From contig LR746264.1 of the NCBI GenBank assembly GCA_902729315.2, forward strand, positions 8,463,878-8,527,877: 64,000 bases of DNA. Direction: 5' to 3'. Below the pieces are notes generated by a model. That model ran no database searches, was not told where the DNA came from, and saw nothing but the letters and a program-made list of their open reading frames with translations. Positions 35,131 to 49,060 of this stretch are shown piece after piece; position 1 is the first letter of the stretch; each line of letters begins with the position of its first letter. A program made the translations under genes and the position numbers. This DNA is from Spirodela intermedia. Its lineage: Eukaryota > Streptophyta > Magnoliopsida > Alismatales > Araceae.

Positions 35131-36400
35131 GAAAAATCTATAGAAAGTTCACTAAGGAGTAGTGAAATTCATTCTTCATTACATCACAGTACATTAGATG
35201 TGAGCATAGTATTTTAGAAAGAAATAAAGATGATGTAGAGATTAATAACGAGAATCAACTAGTTGGCTGTATTGATTTAGATAATACTAGTAATATAAAT
35301 AAGAAGAAATTAATAATAAATTGTTTTTACTTTCTCATATTGTGATATTAGTTAGAAGATTATTTTGTAGTCTAGATTTTGTCAACACTAATGACAAAAT
35401 AAAGGATAGGAACAGAGGAGTGAAAGAAGTCTTATGGTTGAGAGATTGGGTTAACAATTTATATCAAGTATAGGAAATGTCTAGACTGTAACATGATAGT
35501 CAAATTGTCATATATTTAACCAAAAATCAGACGTATAATGAAAGGATCAAACACAACATAGTCGACCATCATTTTGTTCATGATATCATTCTGTAAAGTA
35601 TAATTGATGTAGAAAACCATCAGATACAGTAATAAAACATATTCTACAATAGAAGTTATATAATTACTTGAATTTGATCTATGTATTAAGTATGTGAGAA
35701 TTACCTTAGCAATGTTATCTAAAAGTTATGACAATTGTCATGGAGTTGGGTGTTGCATACAGCTCATGGAGATAAATGGGTGACTCACCCTCTCATGTTA
35801 GATGGGTGTGTCTATTCTCTTGGACCATTATAAATAGAGGCCTCTCTCATTCGTAAAACCCTGAGAGCAAATAAGGGGAGAGAGGAAAGAGGGCTCATGG
35901 TGGGGTTGCCGTTTGGTAGCATGGAAGAAGATGCAGCTTCATGTCCTTTTGTTTGAGGAAGTGAGAGCCATTGTGTATCTTGCTCATTGAGGAGGTGAAA
36001 GCTGCAGCATGTCATGTTGGCTGAGGAGGTGAGGGCTGCCGCCTATCCTACTGTCAGTGGAAATAACAGCCGCTGCATTTCTTTTGTGCTAGAAGCGAGA
36101 GCCGCTGCCTGTCATGTTGGTAGAAGGGTTGTACATGGTCATTGTTGTACATGGAGAAATAACTTCTCCACATTTTACAAAGATATCATCGTCATTGTTG
36201 TACATGGAGATAGGAGAGTAACCTATGAACGACATAAATCAATAGGGCATCACTTTTCTGTCTAGTTTTAGAGCGAGTTGACTTTTCCTCCCTCTCTTTT
36301 CTTCTTGTCTTGCAAATCAATAGGACATCCTCACTCTATTAGTCGGAGTGGTCCTCTTTCATAACATTAGCATGTAATTTCTATTTATAAACGATATTAT
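35131..36400. other. Unassigned DNA with a TATA-bearing LTR-like patch
   Basis: No gene recognised. Near 35737 a sequence starting TGTCATGGAGTTGGG leads to CATTATAAATAGAGGCC at about 35827-35843, a good TATA box, so a decayed LTR is possible. Degenerate repeats around GAGGAGGTGAGGGCTGC fill 35930-36110. TCATTGTTGTACATGGAGA is repeated directly at about 36138 and 36192. Confidence 0.3.
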
Positions 36401-37043
36401 TGATACAAATAAACGTCGTTTTGAACCATAAGGAATGTCAAAGATTATTTGATGATCACAATTATATTCACATAACTCTGAAAATCGAGAATTTATCCAC
36501 ATATTCCAGGGATTTTTCCTGTTCCGAGACACCGATTAGAGTCGGCCCGCAACCTTATCCAGTAGATGGTGCAGCACTTCTCAAAACCAGTTTAGGTTTT
36601 CCGTGTCCTCTTAAACGGCGGGTGGAATCTCCCAGTTAGATGCCGCAGGACCACTTGAATCGATACCAGACCTCCCTCGTGTTGGCCGCAGCGGATTAAC
36701 AAGCATTTCCCTTCCGCCTGCAACTGGAAACCTAATCGCAGTCTCCCGAGGATGATACTTTATTCATACACTATCCTCTCTCTCTCTAATTCGGCCAAGT
36801 CAATTCGATCTTTAAGTCAATCAACCTGTATATCTACGTAGACGCATGTATATTTGCGACAACACACCAAGTTGTCTGAGTCAAACCAGTCACAATGCAC
36901 TCGAGCCGCTATTCGATGAACTAGTTGACGATCGAATTTGATTTGTTCGAGACTAAATTAGACGTAATTCTAAAGACAAATAAACCAGGAAGAACCCCGA
37001 AGGTCGTTCAATGACGATCTCTTAAAACACAGCCTCTAAAAAC

Positions 37044-37955
37044 TCAACTTTTACACACGTTGTCAAGGGATTTAACATTGTGTACACATGCTACGAAAGT
37101 ATCAATCGAGCTTCCTCCGCCTGACTCCTTGTTGATTTCGTCGAGGATAACGATGAGGGCGACGATGAAGGCGTGGTCAACGTTCGGATAGATGGTCACC
37201 CCGAAGCTGTCCTTTCCCAGAATCATGCTCTTCACCGTGTACTTCTTCATCTGCAGGGAGTTTCGCCGGACCCCCTCCCATTAGATTTTACCCAAATTGG
37301 TGTCCTACGGCGGAGAGCGATAGAGAGAGAGTTGCGGGGGGAAAGGTAGTTTACCTGGGCGACGATGACAGAGGAATCCCCCTGGTAAATGATGCAGGAA
37401 CTCTCAAGGTAGCTCCCCTTCACCCTGAAATCGCAGACGTCGTCCTTCGTGTTGGCCGCCAGGAAGACGTCCAACTTGGTCTTCAGCTGGAACAGGGAGG
37501 ACCTCTTCGCGGTGAACAAGAGATCACTGTCATCGATGCTGTCTCCCCTGAAGACATTCCACCAGCTGTGGGCCGACCACAACTGGAGACAACGGGTCGA
37601 TAAATACTTCCGTCCTCCCCAGCGGCTGGGGCTCGAAAACCTAATCTCAATCTGACTTGATTGGGGAACGAATCGATGGAAAATAAACGAGACTGTGCAA
37701 AAACCTCACCTTTTGCTGCATGGTGATTAGGGGGTTGCCGACGGCGTCCTCCAGCACTCGCTTGCCCCGCATGCTGAAAATCACGCCCTTCACCCGGAAC
37801 ACATCGTTCCCCTCCACATCCTTCACGGTGAAGTCGCCATCGGTGAGGCTGAGGAGCTTCTTCGTTACGATGAGATCTACGGGTTAGGGGGCGCAAAACT
37901 GCGGCCCGACAATGGCGATGGGAGCCGCCGCTGGCGGGTCGCTGGGAGCAGACAT
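37044..37955 (-). pseudogene. LURP-one-related gene copy with premature stop
   Basis: Same three-exon plan as the intact LOR gene: 37710-37955, 37355-37582, 37044-37250, with all splice signals kept and exon 1 of identical length (246 nt). Exon 1 begins MSAPSDPPAAAP, but codon 24 is TAA (37884-37886) where the intact copy has TAC (Tyr) in FCAPYPVD. The rest of exon 1 and exons 2-3 stay open (DGDFTVKDVEGNDVFRVKG, VFRGDSIDDSDLLFTAK, MKKYTVKSMILGKDSFGV). One base is missing just before the usual stop, so the frame continues about 19 residues and ends at TGA 37044-37046. The first ATG after the stop lies too deep in exon 1 to give a whole domain. Probably a recent pseudogene. Confidence 0.88.
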
Positions 37956-38335
37956 CTGCGAGTATGCACACCCCCACCGGGGGCCGGCTGGATAAATAGT
38001 GGCCTCCGCGTGGGCGACACGGTTGCGAAGATAAGAAGGTCATCGATGGCGTCCTCGTAGAGACCCACCGACATCAACCCCTGTGACGGCGACGCCTGTT
38101 GAAGTCCGCCGTGGTTTGCCATGAAATAATGGAGCATGGTTAAATGCAACATCATTGTATCTTCTTACCTTCCCTCAACCTTTCGTAATTAGAATTGTGG
38201 TTCCGATACTACCGCCGATTAATTCTGCCAGCGTCTTATTTCATAAAAAGTGAAACATCACACATAAGAAGACAAGCCGTGCAATTTTGCCGCATCATTT
38301 TTTGGAAATTAATATAAAAATCTTTTATATGCATA

Positions 38336-38741
38336 TGGTGTGAAACCCGTGTGAACAAGAGAGAAAGAGATGTTGGTGAGAGGAACATTAACTGACGGTT
38401 CACACTAGAGGACAAAAGGAGATTACAGGGAAAGAGAGATAACGTGAGGGAGAAGGATGTAAGAGGATAATGACCGTTAGAGCGGGTCAGACTATCAAGC
38501 ACCCTTAGAGTGGGTGAGACTCTCCAAATAGTCTTTTTCTTCCTCTCGCGATAGGAGCTTTCGTGTTAAAATAATGCTGGGACGTGATTTGTTGGAGCCA
38601 GCTATGTCGTGGGAGAAGTGGCGTTCGTACAGTTGGTGCGTCCTGATGTTGCCGAGCTTCCAGTGAGTACTAGGGTCGTGCGGGTGAAGTCGTGAGCGGT
38701 TGTGTGGAGAATTGGTCTATGATGGTGGGAGGGCTTCATCA
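38336..38741. mobile_element. 406-bp TG...CA insertion, probable solo LTR
   Basis: TGGTGTGAAACC...GGCTTCATCA is flanked by GCATA (38331-38335) and GTATA (38742-38746), a 5-bp target duplication with one difference. The duplicated segment at 8886-8890 keeps the single GTATA of the empty site, which proves an insertion. The TG...CA ends, 5-bp duplication and lack of coding sequence fit a solo LTR of an unidentified family. Orientation is unknown. Confidence 0.8.
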
Positions 38742-38746
38742 GTATA

Positions 38747-39969
38747 TTACTTCCAATAACATCTTACAAACTTGCAAATCCAAAGGAATCTTGAAGAAGG
38801 GAAATAAATTTCAACAAATACTAAGAACAAGCAGAAATGGGTGTCACCGAAAACATTGGGAAAGTACTATAATACAAATCAAATCGTGTTATAAATTAAT
38901 GATTTAGCGTTTAAATACGAGCATTTGGGAAACCCAACCCAGATGGTTGAAAGGGTAGGCCTGAATAGCTTTGATGGGGCCACATCTGATGAATGGGAAA
39001 CCCAAGCCTTCCTGTTGGCTTAGTGCTCGCCGGAGGAGCTCGCCGGTGGAATTGATGCATCTCCACTTGGTAGATAGCGGGAATATCTGAAAGTCGATAA
39101 TGCTTGTGCATCTGCTTTGGATCAAAATAACGCGAGATGGCTGGAGAGAGAGAGAGAGAGAGAAACTCCATTCCAAATGGATGTCCATGACGACCTCCTC
39201 GATGGAGGATGGAGACGATGGGGAAATGACTCCGGCGTAACGCGATTGGCGGCCGAGGCGATGGCAAAATGAAGGCCATGGACTCCCGGCCTGTCTGCGA
39301 GCGGCGGCAAGAGGGACTGGTGGCGCTGCGGCGGAGCCACTCATCGACTCAAACGGTGTTAAACAGGTGTCTGAATCTCTTACCCTTCGCCGTCTATTGA
39401 ACGAGCTAAGCCACATGATGCAGTCGCTGGTCTCTGACTCGGTCGCATGGAGGCACTCGATCCCTCCGTGGTCCTGCCCATGGAAGTCTGCACAAGCCGT
39501 CCCTCGATTTTTAAAGTCTACTATGAAATCGAGCAAGTTGTGGATAGGAGACAGTCTCAATGCGGCATCGGCAAAGAGTATAATTTTGTTGTAGAATTGT
39601 TCCGACGACTATACGACTTAGAAAAGAAGGTTTACTTATTTTAATTTGCTTTTACTTCTTAAATTGAAGTAATAACTGTATGACTTTTTTTTCCTTTCAT
39701 CAGGAACCCTTAATCTAACTTTTGTATTAGCCTTAATTACCGTTTCCGTTTTATTATAACTTTGGATTATGTTATAACAAGGCATATTATCCTTGGGATT
39801 AATTTAATGAAGTAATGACCAAGAATAGAAAAAATTGAGACTAAGATTAGCGAAAAACTCTAGGAGAGCCGCTGTGAAAAGTCCTGATCTCCCGTTTTCC
39901 TCTTCTCCCCATCCTTCTCACATCCTTTAGCTTCCTCCACCTTGTCCTGTTCATTTATTGTCAGTCGCC

Positions 39970-40051
<82 letters not shown>

Positions 40052-40975
40052 CCTCTCTCTCTCTCTCCCTCTCTCCCCTTTCTCACTTGTTTATGTACCA
40101 TTCATGCTCCATGTCTACCTGTTTGAGTGTGCTGCCCATTCCTTTCGTGAGCCCCTCCATGATATCTTGCCTACATACTCATCCATCCACCGTTGTACTC
40201 TTGTCGTCACCACTTATACAGTGTCCACGCCCATCCTTATTCATGCGTCCACCCATGCCCCGTCACAAGGTTAAAGTGGATTCTCAATCAATGAAATGGG
40301 GCCGATGTGCAGATGAGGAACTCTATCTAGAGACCAGAATTATTGATTTAAACGTGAGTCGTTTCCAGATTGAGCTGTGAAACCTTTTCCCTGAAAAAAT
40401 TATAAGTTGCCCTTAATCACTGACTGAATTTTGTTCCTAATCCAATTAGCTGAGCTTTTTGTTGTTTATAATTTTTTAACTCCTAATCAAATGATAACTC
40501 CTCACAGGCCATGCTATTTTATGTGTTGCAAGCACAGATGAGAGATTGGCCTAATTTCTTACATTCTCTTGAGAAATGTTCTTGATTCATTATAAATGAG
40601 ATGAGTTGATTCTTATATGATTACTAGCTACTATGATCCTTTTCACCCCATTCTAAATCACGAGAACATTTAAAGAGACAGTAAAGAAGAAGGAACAAGA
40701 TATGAAGTGAGGCCTTAGGTGATTGCATGATAAAACCTTAGGGTCTGCAATCCTCCTCAATGACGAGGAATAAAGTTTCACAAAAATGTGATTCGAGGAA
40801 ATATGAAACTCTTTTGCTTTGTCTTACATATTTCGTAGGAAAGTTGCCAAGCTTTTGGCTGCCTGAAAATTTTATTGTATTTATTATTGAGTCATTTACC
40901 CTGATTTAGTATGCTTAATCCCAGTTCATGCTGAATCAAATAGCAACGGACAATCAAATGATTGATTGAATGTAA
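38747..40975 (+). repeat. Dispersed repeat, copy C
   Basis: Third copy of the A/B repeat, in the same direction as A. It keeps a conserved minus-strand stretch (NRGTACADFHGQDHGGIECL) also seen in A. It ends near 40975, before the part shared only by A and B (A10975-11590). GA tract at about 39143-39164. Confidence 0.8.
39974..40078 (+). repeat. (CT)n microsatellite, about 105 bp
   Basis: Pure CT to about 40040, then interrupted by TT and CC. The corresponding place in copy A (about 10130-10150) has only about 20 bp of CT, so this tract expanded after the duplication. Confidence 0.95.
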
Positions 40976-41628
40976 CTAGAAACCCCTTATCTCTCTTCTT
41001 AGTCAAACTTTGCATGACATTACTCAAGTCTAGCCCTTAAACCCTCTACAAGAAATTGCCATTGTATAATAATTTAATAACACAACTTGGGTCGTTCCTG
41101 TACAAATATGAGAATATACAGTAGAATTGTCCCAGAGGTTCGCAAATCCCTCCTGTACACCTTACACTGACTTGGCGGTGCTACACCGATGCTACGCCGC
41201 GTTATCCCGACATCAGTCGCTTACGCATGTTGGGTCTCAGAGGTTCAAGAATCACTATTTTGTGGACCTCATCCTGACAAAGTAGTGCTGTCAGCTCGAC
41301 TCAGTGCACCCGCACACGAGCCTCCTCCAGTTCGCACCTGCTGCATCTTGGAGATTCTCGCGCAAACAATCTCACGACCTCATGCCAGAGGTCTTGTCCC
41401 GTGCCTAGGACCTCGTTCCTCCATGCAAGAACCATCACAACAGGCTCAAAGAGACTTATATGATCCTTTTCATTCCCTAGGTCATCAAAACCTTTCATAA
41501 CTCAATAACTTTAGTCAACAAAACAAGATCTTTTTCTTTACAAGTGGGGTTGCTGATTCTCAAGAACATCTTAATGCATTTTCATGCTTGCGCTAAGCTA
41601 CATTCCATGAGTACCTCCTTACGAAAAA
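40976..41628. other. Spacer downstream of the third LOR gene
   Basis: No gene recognised. Short open frames near 41190-41500 are not protein-like. It would hold the 3' UTR of the LOR gene ending at 41629. Confidence 0.35.
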
Positions 41629-42956
41629 TCAGTGCCCACCGAAGAATATCACAAGGATGGCGGCAACCAATGCATGGTCGATTCGGGGGTACACAGTTAG
41701 TCGAAATTTGTGCCTCGAATAGATTACCTTTCCGAGCTTAAAGTTAGGATTTGCCTGCAAGAACACGAGCACCAGGTTAGATTTACAAACTGAAGCCAAA
41801 GGTCCAATTTAAGCAAACCATGACCAAAACGAACAATTCTGATATCATGCTAATCATGTCACCCATTTATTGCAATGTGGGACTTCTCAACCAATCAACA
41901 GAAGATAAAATAAAGCGTCGTACCAAAGAACTGTTTCGCATAGCAATGATCAATTAAAGTGATTTATGAACATCGTGTAGATGATGAGCATTACCGGTTT
42001 TTATTTCAGTAACCGTGGAGCACATGATAATATTGAAATGGGTCATGAAACTAACCTGTGCAACGACGGAATTCTCCTTGTAAATGGTGCAGGACCTCTG
42101 AAAGGGGCTACCTTTAACCCTAAAAGCCAATCTTCGCTGCGCCAAGCTTCCATCCATCAAGAAAACCTTCAATTCCGCGTCGAATGGAGAGGTTACCGTC
42201 TTATGTGCTGTGAAAATAGCGTCCTTGAAGTCCAAACTGTTCCCTCTGAAACCCTCCCAACCTCCCTGAAAGATGACAACGCCTCTGGTTGATCAGACGT
42301 CAAGGGGAAGTAGAAATAATTGCGAAACAATAAATCTTGCTTGGAATAGGATCTAGCATCTCGAAGAGATGTTCTTCCTGGAGATCTCCCCAATGTTTCA
42401 TGTGCTTCATGTCGATTGAAAGTTCCAGATGCAGATTAGAGAAAACGTAAGAAAACTAGATATAATTTTTTTGATCACCCATTAATGGACCGCATTGGAG
42501 AATTTTAATTTCCTTCGCTGATAAAGCATGGGGCGCATCAATTTTGACTCCGAATCCATAAATCGAAGATATGAGAGAAACTAGGGGAACGAACAAAATT
42601 CTTCCGTCGATAGAGTATTCAAGAAATGCGGTAGTGAGCCATGTTAATGTGATTTCCACGAAGAATGTTCGATCGTCTCTTGTTTTTCTCTGCAGAAACT
42701 CGACGTCCTGGGGATAAAAACGAGGAAGACTTACTTGGCGGTTCACGCAGGTGATCAAGGTGTTCCCGGAGGCGTCGAGGAGGGTCTTGACCCGCCAGGG
42801 AGAGGAATTGAAGAGCCGGCTGTGAACTTGGAACCTGAGGTTGTCGTAGGCATCGTGGATAGTCATCTCCCCCTTGGTCAGACCTGGGAGGCCCTTCCTC
42901 ACCGTGAAATCCACCGGAATCTCCCAGGCCGAAGGAAAAATTGAGGCCGACGCCAT
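41629..42956 (-). CDS. LURP-one-related protein, divergent third copy
   Basis: Three exons (minus): 42735-42956, 42056-42265, 41629-41754; GT/AG borders and phase 0 joins as in the other LOR genes. They give 74+70+41 = 185 residues. Exon 1 carries PVDFTVRKGLPGLTKGEMTI, YDNLRFQVHSRLF and DASGNTLITCVNRQ; exon 2 carries WEGFRGNSLDFKDAIFTAHK, FRVKGSPFQRSCTIYKENS and VVAQ; exon 3 carries NPNFKLGKVIYSRHKFRLTV and YPRIDHALVAAILVIF. I chose the ATG at 42954-42956 (MASASIFPSAW) because it gives a normal LOR length. Two upstream in-frame ATGs (43079, 42998) would add a basic, serine-rich leader of up to 41 residues that could be a targeting peptide. It is far more diverged from the other two copies than they are from each other, so it is an older paralogue. 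Confidence 0.9.
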
Positions 42957-43955
42957 CGTCGACCGAACATCCGTCACCCCGGCGCCACGCCGAGTTTGCA
43001 TTGAGGAGAGTTTAACGAGAGGCCCTCGTGGGGAAGAAGAGATTGGCTTCCTTTTCAAAGACGAAACAAAGCGTATCATGGCGGCGGTCGCCGTCTTTCT
43101 GGCGCGCCAGCACGATCCAGGAGATTTCCTTGTTCGCGGCAGATGGCGAAGGGAAGATACAGCCGCGTCATTGAAAAGTGGGTGGACAAGAAATGGAACG
43201 GCCTCCGCCGGTCCCCGCCGCCTTTGATGACTGTGTCAAGGTGCGCCGCCGCATGGAGTTTTTTGCTTTTTCCATCCCTGCAATTGCATATAATCAGAAA
43301 AAAAATGATCTTATTACTTCTCCAAAGTATCAGCCTCCCCGGAGGAGGGGGAGGCACTGGAAAGGGAAGAGGTGGGTAGTCGGATGCTGGTCTTAAGAAC
43401 TTGATTACCTGCCCCGAATCCAATAATTTGATGTTTCTAGGCAGTCTTCCTCGAAACGAAGAATATAATTTACAGATGTTCTAGACTAATCTAAATCTGA
43501 ATAAAGGTGCCATGGCGGGGGGAATGGGGCGTGCGCAGAAGAAGAGTTTTGGGAAATCAAAAATATATACGGAACATCCAGTCATCTGTCATCTCGTAGT
43601 TAATGAGCCCTTAAAAGCCTTACACTAAAACTGTGAAGAATGGGCCCTCCCGCTGCAGAGCGCAGATAACCGGTAATACAGAAAGCCGCACCAGCGTTTG
43701 AAGGGTGTCCGGTGTCGGGAAATATGTCGGCTTCGTAGAAGAATGCAGCGGGAGCCTATCTGATTTGAAGAATCTCGGATTTGGTTTAATATCGATTTGG
43801 GACCAAAATTAAGAAGTACAGTGAGCCACTGCGACGAAATTCGCGGGCGCCGCCGCGGCCACTGTTACTGCGGGGATCCTCCGGCGCGCCGCGGCGGCTG
43901 TCCGCCCAGATCCGTCCCGCGGAGGCAGCACAGCCGGAGAGTCGGCGGTAACTCG
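42957..43955. other. Upstream region of the third LOR gene
   Basis: Presumed promoter and 5' UTR, followed by GC-rich DNA near 43840-43950 without a recognised gene. Confidence 0.35.
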
Positions 43956-44125
43956 CAGAGAGAGAGAGAGAGAGAGAGAGAATCCTGGAAGAAGATAAGT
44001 GTGACTTCAATCGGAGGTTGAGCCATGCTACTCGTGAGGATGACAGAGCCACTTCATAGGCGTCGGTACAACTAAGACGTCAAGCGATGACTTGTCCGAT
44101 CTGGCGCCATCCCGTAAAAAAGGTC

Positions 44126-46641
<2,516 letters not shown>

Positions 46642-46836
46642 GAAGAACTAGCTAACCTTTAAACGGCCTAGCATGGCCTCGTTAGATAGTAATGCACGTG
46701 CCCTGCTTCTCCATCTCGCACAACCCAGCTTCTCTTCCTCGCCCTCCTCTCAACCGACAAGAACCTCCTGTTAACCAGACCCCTCCCCCTCTCCTCCTCC
46801 TATTTATAAACCAGCTCTCCGGAAAGAAAGTCCAGC

Positions 46837-46910
<74 letters not shown>

Positions 46911-47618
46911 CTATCCTCCAATCTCTCCACAGATGTGTGATTGCTGGCCTGGAGGGCATCACCAACCTACACTAGAGGGGCCATCGCCCGTTGAAATAGC
47001 ACTGGGAGGGTGGGCCCCGCCTTCGGGTCTTTATAGGTCGCTTTCAAAGTTTTCACCTTTCTCACATTTCAGTGAAAATCTTCTCGCGTACGGCCACCGG
47101 GACGCATTCATGGAAAGAGTGACGTAAAAAGGGGGCATCGGCGTCCTCCCGCAGGTGCTCAACGAATTGCCTCTGAGAGCTCCGCGAGCTCCAGGAAGAA
47201 AACCGGCTTTTGCGAATTTAGGACGGATTTTCAAGTAAAAGTACCGTACGTTAATTAAATTATTCCTTTAAATAGCAGCATATTGATATCATACGCCGGA
47301 TGGGTGCCCGTCCTCGCCGGCAGGCTAACGCCGGTCGTGTGGGGCTCTGCCGGTGGCACCCACCACATGGCGCCCACGAGCCCTTCTGACCGCTGCACCA
47401 GTGGCCCGCCGAGCCAGCTCCATCAATGGCGCTCTGCCCTCCCCGACCGGGCCCCTTCGAGAACGACCCCGAGCCCCGCCCCAAGTCTGTGCGAGAACCA
47501 GATCCCAAGGAAGAGATATCCGATACTATCAGAGGAAGAAGAAGGAGAGACGACCACTATGAGGGAGCGCCACCGCCTCTCTCATTCTCTCTCTCTGTCT
47601 CTTTCTCTCTCTCTCTTA

Positions 47619-49060
47619 TGGTACTGAGAGTTGTTAAAAGCGCAACGAAGGCGGCGATGCATGGGCATGTGGGAGTTCTCGGGTCCAGACATCGAAAGAT
47701 ACGTTCCAGGCTAAGAAAGCGAAATCCGTCGATATGCATGCCGTGTCGCCCCAGGCAGATCAGTCTTCCTCGCCGCCTCCCCCTCCCTCGCTTCATCGAT
47801 TACCGTATATGATTCCGTAAGATATCATTCATTGATAGTATTTAATAGGCCAGGCGAGACCCAAAAGTCAACCTAGTCTCAATTTAGCATACTCGAATTT
47901 ATTATAATATGGGTTCAAATTTTATTTTTTATCTTCAAAATTAAAATTTACTCGGCAATAGTTTCAACATAGTTAGATGTTTAATTATCAGGTTCACGTT
48001 GTTAAATGCTACAACTTTTTTGGATTAGAAAAAAAAGGCATAAATAAAATTTAACGGGCCTTGAAATTTTGTTTCGAATAAAAAAGGTGTATTTTAAAGC
48101 ATAAGTTTATGTTTGTAATCTCATCACATTTTTAAAACCTAGGACGTGTATATATTCAAACCAATAATTCATGCTGGTTTGATTAGTCATTGCAAGAGAA
48201 GTATGGTTTATATAAAACGACCACAAATATGAATTTGAAAAAATGTACACAACCATGAAATTTTATTTAATGACAACGTATGTGCATTAACTTTTTAAAT
48301 GACAACTCACACCTAAAGTCAACTGACGACAGCACGTAGTATTTATAGTTAGTGGTATTAGTGGAGGGCTCAACAACTTTAACTATTTTAAAATTATTAT
48401 TAAAAAAAATCATGCACCCAAACTTATGGTAAATCGGGAGTCGGGTCATATAAAAAAATTGACTGTGACTAGGGGCATTGACTTTAATGCTAATTATGAT
48501 CAGTTAGTTTTTAGTAGTATTTATAAAAATAGTATGAATGCTACATGATAATGAATTTGATAGGAAGTTATTCCTTTATTTAGTACGGAATAATTACCGT
48601 CGTGCAAATACCATTTTTTGTGATATTCTAAAAAATCTGGATAAATCCTTATTTTTTACCATTTGTATTAATTAAAAGAACGCTCCTATCCACTCCTCCC
48701 TCCATATGGAGCGGTAGTAGCACAACAAAGTCATCTTAATGAAACTTTTATATTTGGAAAGATTATCCGATAATTGGAAAACAGTAGTAAAGATAATTAT
48801 ATTTATTTAGTAGGAAGCAACTTGGATAATTATGACGCAGTGGCACGTAAACCTTAGGCGGCGCGATTATGGGACTGCTGTCGAGTGTAGCCGTTGGGGG
48901 GACGAGAGAACATCGTTCAACGTCTTGGGGGCTAGACCATGTTCAGCTGGTTTTCCTGTAAGTGAAGGGCCACCACCAGGGGCTTCGAAGAATACGTCAA
49001 GGGTTTTCTGATCGGGCAAACATCGAAGATTATCCGCAGCGCTGCGCGCTTCTTCTCCGC
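47619..49060. other. Intergenic region and promoter of the D-Ala-D-Ala ligase gene
   Basis: From 47820 to 48850 the DNA is AT-rich with no gene. From about 48860 it turns GC-rich, leading to the ATG at 49061; this part should contain the promoter and 5' UTR. The frame is open upstream of that ATG to about 48962 without family resemblance. Confidence 0.4.

Larger units (their letters stand above)
36400..40975 (+). repeat. Segmental duplication, copy 2 (LOR segment)
   Basis: Direct copy of about 6990-10975 (see copy 1). It carries the degenerate LOR piece (36480-36660), a damaged LOR gene, the upstream spacer and dispersed repeat C. It differs by a 406-bp insertion at 38336-38741 and a much longer CT tract near 39974-40078. 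Confidence 0.85.

Noticed and set aside
36014-36265. Ala-rich plus-strand frame at 36014-36265
   Set aside because: It arises from degenerate GAGGTGAGGGCTGC-type repeats and lacks any family resemblance.
42957-43079. Upstream ATG at 43079 as start of the third LOR protein
   Set aside because: It is possible, but it adds 41 residues not typical of the family; the ATG at 42956 gives a standard N-terminus. Kept as an alternative only.
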